Source: Clostridiales bacterium UBA6468
GTDB taxonomy: Bacteria > Bacillota > Clostridia > Oscillospirales > Oscillospiraceae
Length of the DNA: 23,072 nt
Assembly (NCBI GenBank): GCA_002436765.1
Contig: DJNI01000094.1
Span: 11,041-34,112, forward strand
Direction: 5' to 3'
Shown in pieces: positions 8,222-14,363 of this stretch; position 1 is the first letter of the stretch; every line of letters starts with the position of its first letter. The notes under the pieces were generated by a model. That model saw only the letters and a list, made by a program, of their open reading frames with translations, was not told where the DNA came from and did no database searches. Both the position numbers and the translations under genes were made by a program.

Positions 8222-9361
8222 ATGAAGAGAAAACCCGTTTCCCACTGGATCACGGTATGGAATCAGTCCCATACCAACATCAGGACGGTCACACCGAAAT
8301 ACCGCAACCGCACCATGTGGCTGACGGTGCCGGCGGCGGTATCCGGGGAGCGCGTCCGACTGCGGTTTTCCAATAAGGAAGGCTGTACAACGCTTCAAAT
8401 TATTCAGGCCGCCGTCTGCGTGGACGGCGGTGAGCGGCAGATGGTGCGCTTTTGCGGGAAAGAACAGCTGGTGCTTGAAATCGGTGAGGAATGTTACTCC
8501 GACGAAATTCCCCTGCATATTGAGGCCGGGCAGTATCTGTCCGTCTTTGCGGCCTTCCGGGGGGACGTTACATCGGGAAACTGCATTGCCGCCCATGTGC
8601 AGTGCAGCAAGGACGGGAATTTTGTTTATGCGCCGCAGATGGATATCAGCAGGCGCGGTTTTCCGGACAGCTATTGGGGAAATCTTCCCGGTATTCCCGC
8701 AATTTCCGGGGCGGAGGTTCTGACCGATGAAGCGCCTGAGGTGATTGTCTGCTTTGGCGACTCCATCACCCAGCAGAGCACGTGGACGGTACCGCTGGAA
8801 CGGATGCTGAATGACAATGGGCATCCGGCCATTGTGCTGAACGCGGGAATCGGGGGAAACAGGCTGCTGCTCGGGGCGCCGGAGGCTGCACTTCAGGTGT
8901 TTGGCCCTGCTGCCATGGAGCGCTTTGAACGGGATGTACTCGGGGTGGAAGGCGTCACTGCGGTGATTTTTGCCCTGGGCACCAACGACATTGGCTGGAT
9001 CCGAAAGCCGGAAGACGTCGAAACCGCAGGGGCCGACGCCGTATTTGCCGGACTGAAATCCCTGGCGGTCAAAGCTCACGAAAGGAATCTGACGGTATAC
9101 GCGGCAACGCTGACGCCCCGCAACGGCTCCCTGGACTACAACCCGGAGCAGGAACAGGAACGGCTGCGGCTGAATGGGATGATCCGCAGCGCAGACTGCT
9201 TCGATAGGGTGATTGATTTTGCGGAAGCAACTGCGGACGCGACGGATCCGGGCATTTTAGCCCCATACTGTGATTCCGGCGATCATTTGCACCCCAGCGC
9301 CTTGGGAGGACGGAAAATGGCATGTTGTGCAAAGGACGCAATAACGGATGCGGACAGATAA
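8222..9361 (+). CDS. SGNH/GDSL-type esterase, probable carbohydrate esterase
   Basis: This 379-residue two-domain hydrolase probably removes acetyl or similar esters from imported oligosaccharides. Residues about 1-165 form a beta-rich domain (VRLRFSNKEGCTTL, AGQYLSVFAAF) like the accessory domain of larger SGNH esterases. Residues about 172-375 are the SGNH domain: Ser181 in FGDSIT, the oxyanion glycine in GIGGNR (211-213), Asn255 in GTND, and Asp354 and His357 in DHLHPSALGG. All four blocks are intact. There is no signal peptide. It starts nine bases after the GH2 stop with a GGAAGG site at rather long spacing. It is the last gene of the operon, ahead of the MITE-like element and a hairpin. 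Rhamnogalacturonan or xylan acetylesterase are both possible. Confidence 0.87.
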   Translation: MKRKPVSHWITVWNQSHTNIRTVTPKYRNRTMWLTVPAAVSGERVRLRFSNKEGCTTLQIIQAAVCVDGGERQMVRFCGKEQLVLEIGEECYSDEIPLHIEAGQYLSVFAAFRGDVTSGNCIAAHVQCSKDGNFVYAPQMDISRRGFPDSYWGNLPGIPAISGAEVLTDEAPEVIVCFGDSITQQSTWTVPLERMLNDNGHPAIVLNAGIGGNRLLLGAPEAALQVFGPAAMERFERDVLGVEGVTAVIFALGTNDIGWIRKPEDVETAGADAVFAGLKSLAVKAHERNLTVYAATLTPRNGSLDYNPEQEQERLRLNGMIRSADCFDRVIDFAEATADATDPGILAPYCDSGDHLHPSALGGRKMACCAKDAITDADR

Positions 9362-9413
9362 CGCGAATGGAGGGAAAGCGCCCTTCTGCCCGGGCGATAT
9401 TCCGAAATGTGCG

Positions 9414-9560
9414 TAGGGTGCGTCCAAAAACTGTCAAAACGCCCGGACGGAAGCTCTTTTTGCCCTGCGCCGCTACAGCAAGGATTCCTGGGAAAAATGG
9501 CTTGCTCAGGACAAAAATCCCTCGCTGCCGGTCATTTCGCCGGTTTTCGGATACACCCTA
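9414..9560. mobile_element. MITE-like element, 147 bp, bounded by TA
   Basis: The left end reads TAGGGTGCGTCCAAAAAC (9414-9431). The right end, read on the other strand (9560-9543), reads TAGGGTGTATCCGAAAAC, which matches at 15 of 18 positions. Weaker similarity continues inward to about 33 bases (25 matches). Each end begins with TA, which would fit a TA target-site duplication as made by IS630/Tc1-type transposases. There is no transposase gene, and only short open frames cross it. It lies in the gap between convergent operons, a safe site for insertion. Origin and copy number need a genome search. Confidence 0.65.
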
Positions 9561-9566
9561 ATATTT

Positions 9567-9599
9567 TGCCGCAGATCGGAGCGGTTCCGATCTGCGGCA
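9567..9599. terminator. Hairpin between convergent operons, probable bidirectional terminator
   Basis: A perfect 14-bp stem (TGCCGCAGATCGGA paired with 9586-9599) with a 5-base loop sits between the SGNH gene (plus) and the permease (minus). T-rich sequence follows on the plus strand (GTTATTT) but is interrupted, and the minus-strand exit is A-rich. Termination may therefore be partial or rely on the stem. Position and symmetry suit a shared terminator. Confidence 0.6.
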
Positions 9600-9641
9600 G
9601 TTATTTCATGATTGGAATTACAGTACCCGTCCGGCGCCCCT

Positions 9642-10511
9642 TTATCCCTTGACGGAGCCGGCGGTCACGCCCTTGACGATGTAGCGGGACAGGAAGATGT
9701 ATACCAGCAGCACCGGCAAAATGGCAAGCAGAATGAACATATACACCTTGCCAAGGTCAAACTTGGAATAGTCCGCCGCACGCAGCTGCGCGATCATGAT
9801 GGGAACCGTCTTCATTTCCGCCTTATCCAGCAGCAGCGCCGGCAGGAAATAGTTGTTCCACGACTCAACGAACGTGAAGATCATCTGCACAGAAATGGCA
9901 GGCTTCAGCATGGGCAGAACGATGCGGTTAAAGGTGAAAAATTCCCCGGAACCGTCCACGCGGGCGGCCTCCACGATCTCCATCGGCAGCACGCTTTTCA
10001 TGTACTGGATCATGTAGAAGAACACCACCGGCGCCGCGATCCCCGGAAGGATCAGCGGAAGATAGCTGTTGGTCAGCTTCAGCTTGTAGCACAGCTGTAC
10101 AAAGCCGGTAGCGGAAACCTGCTTGGGGATGACCATGACGGCCATGATGAACAAAAACGCGGCGCGCTTCAGCCTGAAGTGATAGGCGTGCAGGCCGTAG
10201 GCGGTCAGCGCGGAAAAATACGTAGACAGCACTGCCGTCGCAGCCGCCACGATGAAGCTGTTGAGCATGCCCCGGGGGATATTGATGGAGCTGTCGCTCC
10301 AGGCATTGACCAGGTTTTCGAGAAAGTGCCCCTGGGGCAGCGCCTTGAAGCCGCCCTGCAGATCCGCGTTGGTACGCGAGGCGTTGACGATCAGCATGTA
10401 AAACGAAAACAGGCAAAGAACCGATAAAAAGACCAGGAGCACGTAAACCAGTGCCCGGCTGATGGTCAGCATGGCGCGAGCCTTGCGGCTGTCTGCGGAA
10501 TTTTTCTTCAT
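9642..10511 (-). CDS. CUT1 ABC transporter permease, MalG-like (locus 2)
   Basis: This 289-residue inner permease is the last gene of the LacI, binding protein, permease, permease series. The first membrane segment is at about residues 18-43, with further hydrophobic segments to about residue 277. The EAA loop is at about 180-204 (EAARVDGSGEFFTFNRIVLP), followed by FVESWNNYFLPALLL, typical of MalG-type subunits. The ATG follows AGGGGG, and the gap from the upstream permease is 13 bases. With the neighbouring permease and lipoprotein it would import cellobiose or longer cello-oligosaccharides, judged from the adjacent cellobiose phosphorylase and beta-glucosidase genes. No ATPase is encoded here. 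Confidence 0.92.
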   Translation of the reverse strand: MKKNSADSRKARAMLTISRALVYVLLVFLSVLCLFSFYMLIVNASRTNADLQGGFKALPQGHFLENLVNAWSDSSINIPRGMLNSFIVAAATAVLSTYFSALTAYGLHAYHFRLKRAAFLFIMAVMVIPKQVSATGFVQLCYKLKLTNSYLPLILPGIAAPVVFFYMIQYMKSVLPMEIVEAARVDGSGEFFTFNRIVLPMLKPAISVQMIFTFVESWNNYFLPALLLDKAEMKTVPIMIAQLRAADYSKFDLGKVYMFILLAILPVLLVYIFLSRYIVKGVTAGSVKG

Positions 10512-10524
10512 TGCAAGCGCCCCC

Positions 10525-11475
10525 TTACTCTTCGTCCCGGCTCGTCAGCGACCTGAACACCACCATGCTCAGAAGACCCGTGATGATGAAGATCACAACG
10601 GAGATCGCACCGGACATGCCGTAATTCTTGCTGGTCTTGAGGTAGTTGTTGAGATACATGACCAGCGTCGTAGAGCTCCGGTTCGGCGTACCGAGTCCGT
10701 TGGTCAGAACCTGGGGCACATCGAACATCTGAAGGCCGCCGATGAGCGCGGTGATGACCGTGTAAACCAGAATCGGCATGAGAAGCGGCAGCGTCACCTT
10801 GAAAAAGACCTGCAAAGAGCTTGCGCCGTCCATATTCGCCGCCTCAAACAGGCACTGATCGATGCCCATGATGCCCGCCATCAGCAGAATCGTCGTGTTG
10901 CCGAACCACATGAGGAAGTTCATCAGGCAGATAAGCCCGCGCACGGTAAAGCGGATGTTGAAAAAGTCGATGGGCATGTCGATCCAGCCAAGCTGGGTCA
11001 GGATCTGGTTGACCGGGCCGACGTTGGAAAACAACATGTAAAACAGCATTGCGAACGCCGAGGCCATGATGAGGTTCGGCATATAGATGACGGTCTTGAA
11101 AAACTGCTGACCCTTGATCTTCAGGCGGTAGCTGGTGAAGAAGCAGGCGAGCATCAGGGAGATCACGACCTGCGGGATCGCGCCGCCGACCCAGAGCACG
11201 ATCGTATTGCCCGCATATTTCAGGATGTCGATGGTTCCGTTCTTGTCGGGTGTAAAGAGCGTGATATAGTTCTTCAGGCCCACAAAGTTCGGCCCCACCT
11301 GCGCCAGACCCTCCCGGTAGTTTTCAAAAAAGCTGTTGTAGATCGTCAGCAGCTGGGGCGTGAAGTGAAACAGCGCATAGATCAGAAAGAACGGCGCGAT
11401 AAAAATATAGCCCCACTTCGCATAGCTGATCTTCGAACGTTTCGCCCTTACCCTGGGTACTTTTGTCGTCTGCAT
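10525..11475 (-). CDS. CUT1 ABC transporter permease, MalF-like (locus 2)
   Basis: This 316-residue permease has a basic N-terminus, a first membrane segment at about residues 21-47 and about five more. The EAA loop is at about 210-234 (EAANMDGASSLQVFFKVTLP). The reading frame is open 38 codons further upstream, but that part is Arg-rich and lies in the hairpin region. ATG 11475 has a GGAGAGG site just before it, so I use that start. A 120-bp gap with two strong hairpins separates it from the binding-protein gene, and the second permease follows after 13 bases. It forms the channel with the 9642-10511 product. Confidence 0.92.
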   Translation of the reverse strand: MQTTKVPRVRAKRSKISYAKWGYIFIAPFFLIYALFHFTPQLLTIYNSFFENYREGLAQVGPNFVGLKNYITLFTPDKNGTIDILKYAGNTIVLWVGGAIPQVVISLMLACFFTSYRLKIKGQQFFKTVIYMPNLIMASAFAMLFYMLFSNVGPVNQILTQLGWIDMPIDFFNIRFTVRGLICLMNFLMWFGNTTILLMAGIMGIDQCLFEAANMDGASSLQVFFKVTLPLLMPILVYTVITALIGGLQMFDVPQVLTNGLGTPNRSSTTLVMYLNNYLKTSKNYGMSGAISVVIFIITGLLSMVVFRSLTSRDEE

Positions 11476-11500
11476 AAAACCTCTCCTTCCCTGTTCGGAC

Positions 11501-11539
11501 GCAGTTTCCGGCAGGCTTTCCCGGCCTGCCCGAAACCGC
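11501..11539 (-). promoter_or_regulatory. Second, imperfect intercistronic hairpin
   Basis: On the minus strand GCGGTTTCGGGCAGGC (11539-11524) pairs with 11516-11501 across a 7-base loop, with two non-Watson-Crick positions in 16. It lies just upstream of the MalF-like permease ribosome site. There is no U-tract. With the palindrome at 11553-11582 it makes a tandem structured leader. Confidence 0.6.
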
Positions 11540-11552
11540 AGCTGAATCGTCC

Positions 11553-11582
11553 TCCGGGGCAGAGCGGCCGCTCTGCCCCGGA
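11553..11582 (-). promoter_or_regulatory. Perfect 30-bp palindrome after the locus 2 binding-protein gene
   Basis: Bases 11553-11582 form a perfect self-complementary sequence centred between 11567 and 11568, with arms of TCCGGGGCAGAGCGG. As RNA it would fold into a very stable GC-rich hairpin 13 bases after the binding-protein stop. No U-tract follows in the direction of transcription. A message-stabilising or partly terminating role is the best reading, giving more binding protein than permease. Confidence 0.75.
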
Positions 11583-11595
11583 TTTTCATGTGGAG

Positions 11596-12900
11596 TTACG
11601 GGGTAACGATGGTGGGATACTTTTCGTTGACGTACTTGTAGAAGTTGCTCATGGCCTCGTCCTCGGTGACGGTGCCCTTGCAGTACTCTCTCCAGTTGGC
11701 CTGCAGGCCCTCGTTGAGCAGCTGGTCATAGATGGTGTGATTCTCGAACTTGATGTTCTTGGCCAGGTCGCAGAACAGGGCGATGTCGTTCTGTCCGCCC
11801 AGGAAGTCGCTGCCATAGGACGGATCCTTCGCAACGGTCTCGTTGACCTTCTGGTTGTTGGAGAACTGGGCCTCGTTCTTGACCAGGTTCGTGCAGACCT
11901 CTTCGTCGTTGATGAAGGTGTTCATGATGTCGGCAACCATGGTGGGGTTATCGGTGCCGGCAGGCGCCAGCAGCCAGGTGCCGCCCCAGAAGTGCGCCTG
12001 AGGGCCTTCGCAGATCGCCCAGTCGCCGAAGCAGCCCTTCTCCGCGTCCTGTGCATTGCCCATGGAGAAGTTGAAGTACCAGGCAGGTCCAAAGTAGCAC
12101 ATGGCCTTGCCGTCGCCGAACATCTGGGCGGTGCACTCGTCGGACCAGATGTCGCAGTCCTGGGTATAGCCCTTGTCGGAGAAATCCTTGGCCTGGGTCA
12201 TCCAGGTCTGGATGGCGGGGTCGATCTGGAGCTTGTTGTCCGCATCGACCCAGGGCTCGGAGACGTTGTTGGAGAACACGCGGTAGGTAGCGGCCTCGGA
12301 GGCGGTCATCAGGTAGCCCTTGGCCTTGGCGTCAGCCGCGACGGCGTCGAACTTCTCCCAGCTGTTCAGCTTTTCCTGCACCTCGGTGGGGTCATCGGTG
12401 CCCAGAACGTCCTTGGCGATGGAGCGGCGGTAGATCAGAGCTGCCGGGCAGCACTGGAAGGAGACGCCCTTGACGACGCCGGAAGCGTCGGAGGCGGCCT
12501 GCACGGTGTAGGCGTAGGTGTTGGAGAAATCGGTCACGCCCAGGGCGGCGACGTCCTGCGTAACGGCAGACTCGGTGTACTTCTGGATGTAGTCGGCTTC
12601 GGCCAGGAACAGGTCGACCTTGTCGTCGGCGGAAGCGCTCTGCTGATTCAGAAGCGCCTCGTCAAGCTTGTCCTGATACGCGCCGTCCGCGCTGGGGGTG
12701 ATGATCCAGTTGACCGTCACGCCTTCGGGAACGGTGTAGTATTTCTCAAAGAAGCCCTTGAACTCCTCGTTCCATGCGTAGATGTTGAAGACCTTGCCTT
12801 CTTTGGCGGATGTGCCGGTGGAAGTCCCCTTGCCCGCGCAGCCTGCAAACACAGCCGCGAGCATCAGGACTGCGAGAAACAGCGCAAGATACTTTTTCAT
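11596..12900 (-). CDS. CUT1 ABC transporter sugar-binding lipoprotein, probably cellobiose/cellodextrin (locus 2)
   Basis: This 434-residue extracellular binding subunit has a lipoprotein signal peptide with lipobox AVFAGC, giving Cys21 as the lipid-anchored residue. A short Gly/Ser/Thr linker leads into the family 1 SBP fold (VFNIYAWNEEFKGFFEKYY). Many aromatic residues (WDADNK-type loops, FGPAWYFNFS, HFWGGTWLLAPAG) suit sugar stacking. The ATG at 12900 follows AGGAGG. It begins 70 bases after the LacI-family stop on the same strand and could share that transcript. Cello-oligosaccharide specificity is inferred from the linked GH94 and GH1 genes. Two hairpins follow the stop. Confidence 0.92.
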   Translation of the reverse strand: MKKYLALFLAVLMLAAVFAGCAGKGTSTGTSAKEGKVFNIYAWNEEFKGFFEKYYTVPEGVTVNWIITPSADGAYQDKLDEALLNQQSASADDKVDLFLAEADYIQKYTESAVTQDVAALGVTDFSNTYAYTVQAASDASGVVKGVSFQCCPAALIYRRSIAKDVLGTDDPTEVQEKLNSWEKFDAVAADAKAKGYLMTASEAATYRVFSNNVSEPWVDADNKLQIDPAIQTWMTQAKDFSDKGYTQDCDIWSDECTAQMFGDGKAMCYFGPAWYFNFSMGNAQDAEKGCFGDWAICEGPQAHFWGGTWLLAPAGTDNPTMVADIMNTFINDEEVCTNLVKNEAQFSNNQKVNETVAKDPSYGSDFLGGQNDIALFCDLAKNIKFENHTIYDQLLNEGLQANWREYCKGTVTEDEAMSNFYKYVNEKYPTIVTP

Positions 12901-12970
12901 GTGAATTCCTCCTGTTGATTTTTGGCGGTTGCCATCTATGTGCTCTGCCTCATTGCAGATAACACCAAAT

Positions 12971-13987
12971 TCAAAGCGTCTCGATTCTGCGGACGGACGC
13001 GCCCTCCACGAGATGCCCCGGGATCAGGATCCGGTCGACCAGTGCCGTGCGGGGCTTCTCGATCAGTTCGATGAGCTTTGCCGCAGCCGTCCTTCCCAGC
13101 GCCTGGGTGTCCTGCCGGTAGGTGGTAAGCGCCGGACTCATGACGCTTGCGATTTGAATGCCGTCGTAGCCGACTGCGCTCACATCCTCGGGGATCCTCA
13201 GTCCCATGCGTCGGATGGCGTTTTCCCCGCCGATGCTGGAAAAATCGTCCGGCATCAGGATGCAGGTCGGCGGCTCCGGCAGGCGCAGCAGCTCCTGCGT
13301 CAGCTCCGCGCAGCGGTCGGGGTCATGGTACACGCCCTCGCGGATATAATCATCCGGGATCTCCAGCTCCAGCGCGTCGCAGGCGCGGTAGAAGCCCGTC
13401 AGACGATTTTCGGTGACGGCGGTCCGCTCGCCGTGGATAAACGCGATGCGTCGGTGGCCTTTGGCGTAGACGCAGCGTACCAGCTCTTCCGTGCCCCGCA
13501 CGTTGTCGGAAACCACGGCGGCGCGGTTATTGAACACATGGTCGATGGTCACCACCGGGAGCCTGGAATTGACCAGCTCCAGCACCTGCGGGTCGTCAAA
13601 ATCAACGCAGGCGATCACGACCCCGTCGACGCCCCGGTACTGGCAGTGCTGTAAATACGTCGTGGCCTTCCTGCCGACGTTGCGGTTGATGAACGTGATG
13701 TCATAGCCGCCGGCCTCAGCCTCGACCTTCAGGCTTTCCAGCACCGAAGAAAAATACTCGTGGGCAAGGCCGCTGCGCCGCTCGTCCACAAACAGGACGC
13801 CAATATTGTATGTCCGGTTCGTCTTGAGCGCCCGTGCGGCGGAATTGGTCATATACCCGAGGCTGTCGGCTGTTTTGCAGATCTGCTCACGGGTCTGTTC
13901 TCCGATATCCGGCTGCCCGGAGAGCGCCTTGCTGACCGTTGCGACCGAGACGCCGCAGGCCTTCGCAATGTCCTTCATGGAAACCAT
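12971..13987 (-). CDS. LacI-family transcriptional regulator
   Basis: This 338-residue repressor-type protein probably controls the cello-oligosaccharide locus on both sides. Residues about 4-25 are the helix-turn-helix (MKDIAKACGVSVATVSKAL), and the hinge helix follows at about 47-56 (NSAARALKT). Residues about 60-330 are a periplasmic-binding-protein-like effector domain (YNIGVLFVDE, GVDGVVIACVDFDDP, VSAVGYDGIQIASVMSPALTTYRQD), of normal length. The ATG at 13987 has GGAGG nine bases upstream; a second ATG three codons on is possible. The effector is probably cellobiose or a sugar phosphate, which is inference from neighbours. Its promoter holds an operator-like site matching the one in the GH94 promoter, so autoregulation is likely. 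Confidence 0.93.
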   Translation of the reverse strand: MVSMKDIAKACGVSVATVSKALSGQPDIGEQTREQICKTADSLGYMTNSAARALKTNRTYNIGVLFVDERRSGLAHEYFSSVLESLKVEAEAGGYDITFINRNVGRKATTYLQHCQYRGVDGVVIACVDFDDPQVLELVNSRLPVVTIDHVFNNRAAVVSDNVRGTEELVRCVYAKGHRRIAFIHGERTAVTENRLTGFYRACDALELEIPDDYIREGVYHDPDRCAELTQELLRLPEPPTCILMPDDFSSIGGENAIRRMGLRIPEDVSAVGYDGIQIASVMSPALTTYRQDTQALGRTAAAKLIELIEKPRTALVDRILIPGHLVEGASVRRIETL

Positions 13988-14022
13988 TCAGCTGCGCCTC
14001 CGTTTCTGCCTCGAAATTTCTT

Positions 14023-14030
14023 AATCGTTT
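14023..14030. promoter_or_regulatory. AATCGTTT site, inverted partner of 14305-14312
   Basis: AATCGTTT at 14023-14030 is the exact reverse complement of AAACGATT at 14305-14312. Each copy lies shortly downstream of one of the two divergent promoters, inside the predicted leader. The central CG is common in LacI-family and CcpA-type sites, but eight bases is weak evidence. Confidence 0.3.
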
Positions 14031-14040
14031 TCGTAATTTC

Positions 14041-14069
14041 AAAATAGCGTATTTTGCCCAAAAATGCAA
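14041..14069 (-). promoter_or_regulatory. Predicted LacI-gene promoter with operator-like site in the spacer
   Basis: On the minus strand TTGCAT (14069-14064) and TATTTT (14046-14041) are 17 bases apart. The spacer begins with TTTTGGGCAAAA (14063-14052), a near-palindrome. Transcription would start near 14034, about 47 bases before the ATG. The arrangement is almost identical to that of the GH94 promoter at 14245-14273. Confidence 0.55.
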
Positions 14070-14112
14070 GAGGTATTTTTGCGTTTTTGGCGCATCTCAT
14101 AAAGTTTGTTTC

Positions 14113-14124
14113 TTTTGCCCAGTT
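14113..14124. promoter_or_regulatory. Additional half-conserved TTTTGCCCA site
   Basis: TTTTGCCCAGTT (14113-14124) repeats the left nine bases of the 14052-14063 site between the two promoters. TTTTGCCATATT at 14284-14295 is a weaker relation. They may be auxiliary operators. The rest of the 376-bp divergent gap (13988-14363) is AT-rich, and I see no gene in it. Confidence 0.35.
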
Positions 14125-14244
14125 TTGCTACGTAAATTTAGTTGTTTTGACAGCTTAACAATTCGAAACTTCTCTGCGTTTTTTCTCTGTTCCGTCAAAA
14201 AAGCAAAAAAATCCGGGCTTATGAAAAAATTATCAAAATTAGTA

Positions 14245-14273
14245 TTGCATTTTGCGCAAAAATCCGTTATTGT
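14245..14273 (+). promoter_or_regulatory. Predicted GH94/GH1 promoter with palindromic operator in the spacer
   Basis: TTGCAT (14245-14250) and TATTGT (14268-14273) are 17 bases apart. The perfect 12-base palindrome TTTTGCGCAAAA (14250-14261) overlaps the last -35 base and fills the spacer. Its central CG is what a LacI-family hinge helix typically reads. A repressor bound here would block polymerase. The leader would be about 85 bases to the ATG at 14364. Confidence 0.6.
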
Positions 14274-14363
14274 AGAAACGTGATTTTGCCATATTTGGAT
14301 ACTTAAACGATTGCGAATATTGTCGACGTGCCGTGTGCCGCCGGCGAAGGAGGAGTTTTCAAT

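Noticed and set aside
9322..9652. Short plus-strand frames (79-81 codons) over the end of the SGNH gene and the MITE-like element
   Set aside because: They have no ribosome site, overlap the repeat and its inverted ends, and resemble no known protein. They are more likely repeat-derived noise.
10462..12918. An 818-codon plus-strand open frame opposite the locus 2 binding protein and permease genes
   Set aside because: Its translation has no recognisable domain and runs antisense to three clear transporter genes. Long antisense frames are expected in GC-rich coding DNA.
14147..14175. A perfect TTGACA at 14147-14152 as the GH94 promoter -35 box
   Set aside because: No acceptable -10 box lies 15-19 bases downstream, while the 14245-14273 pair has one and carries the palindrome.
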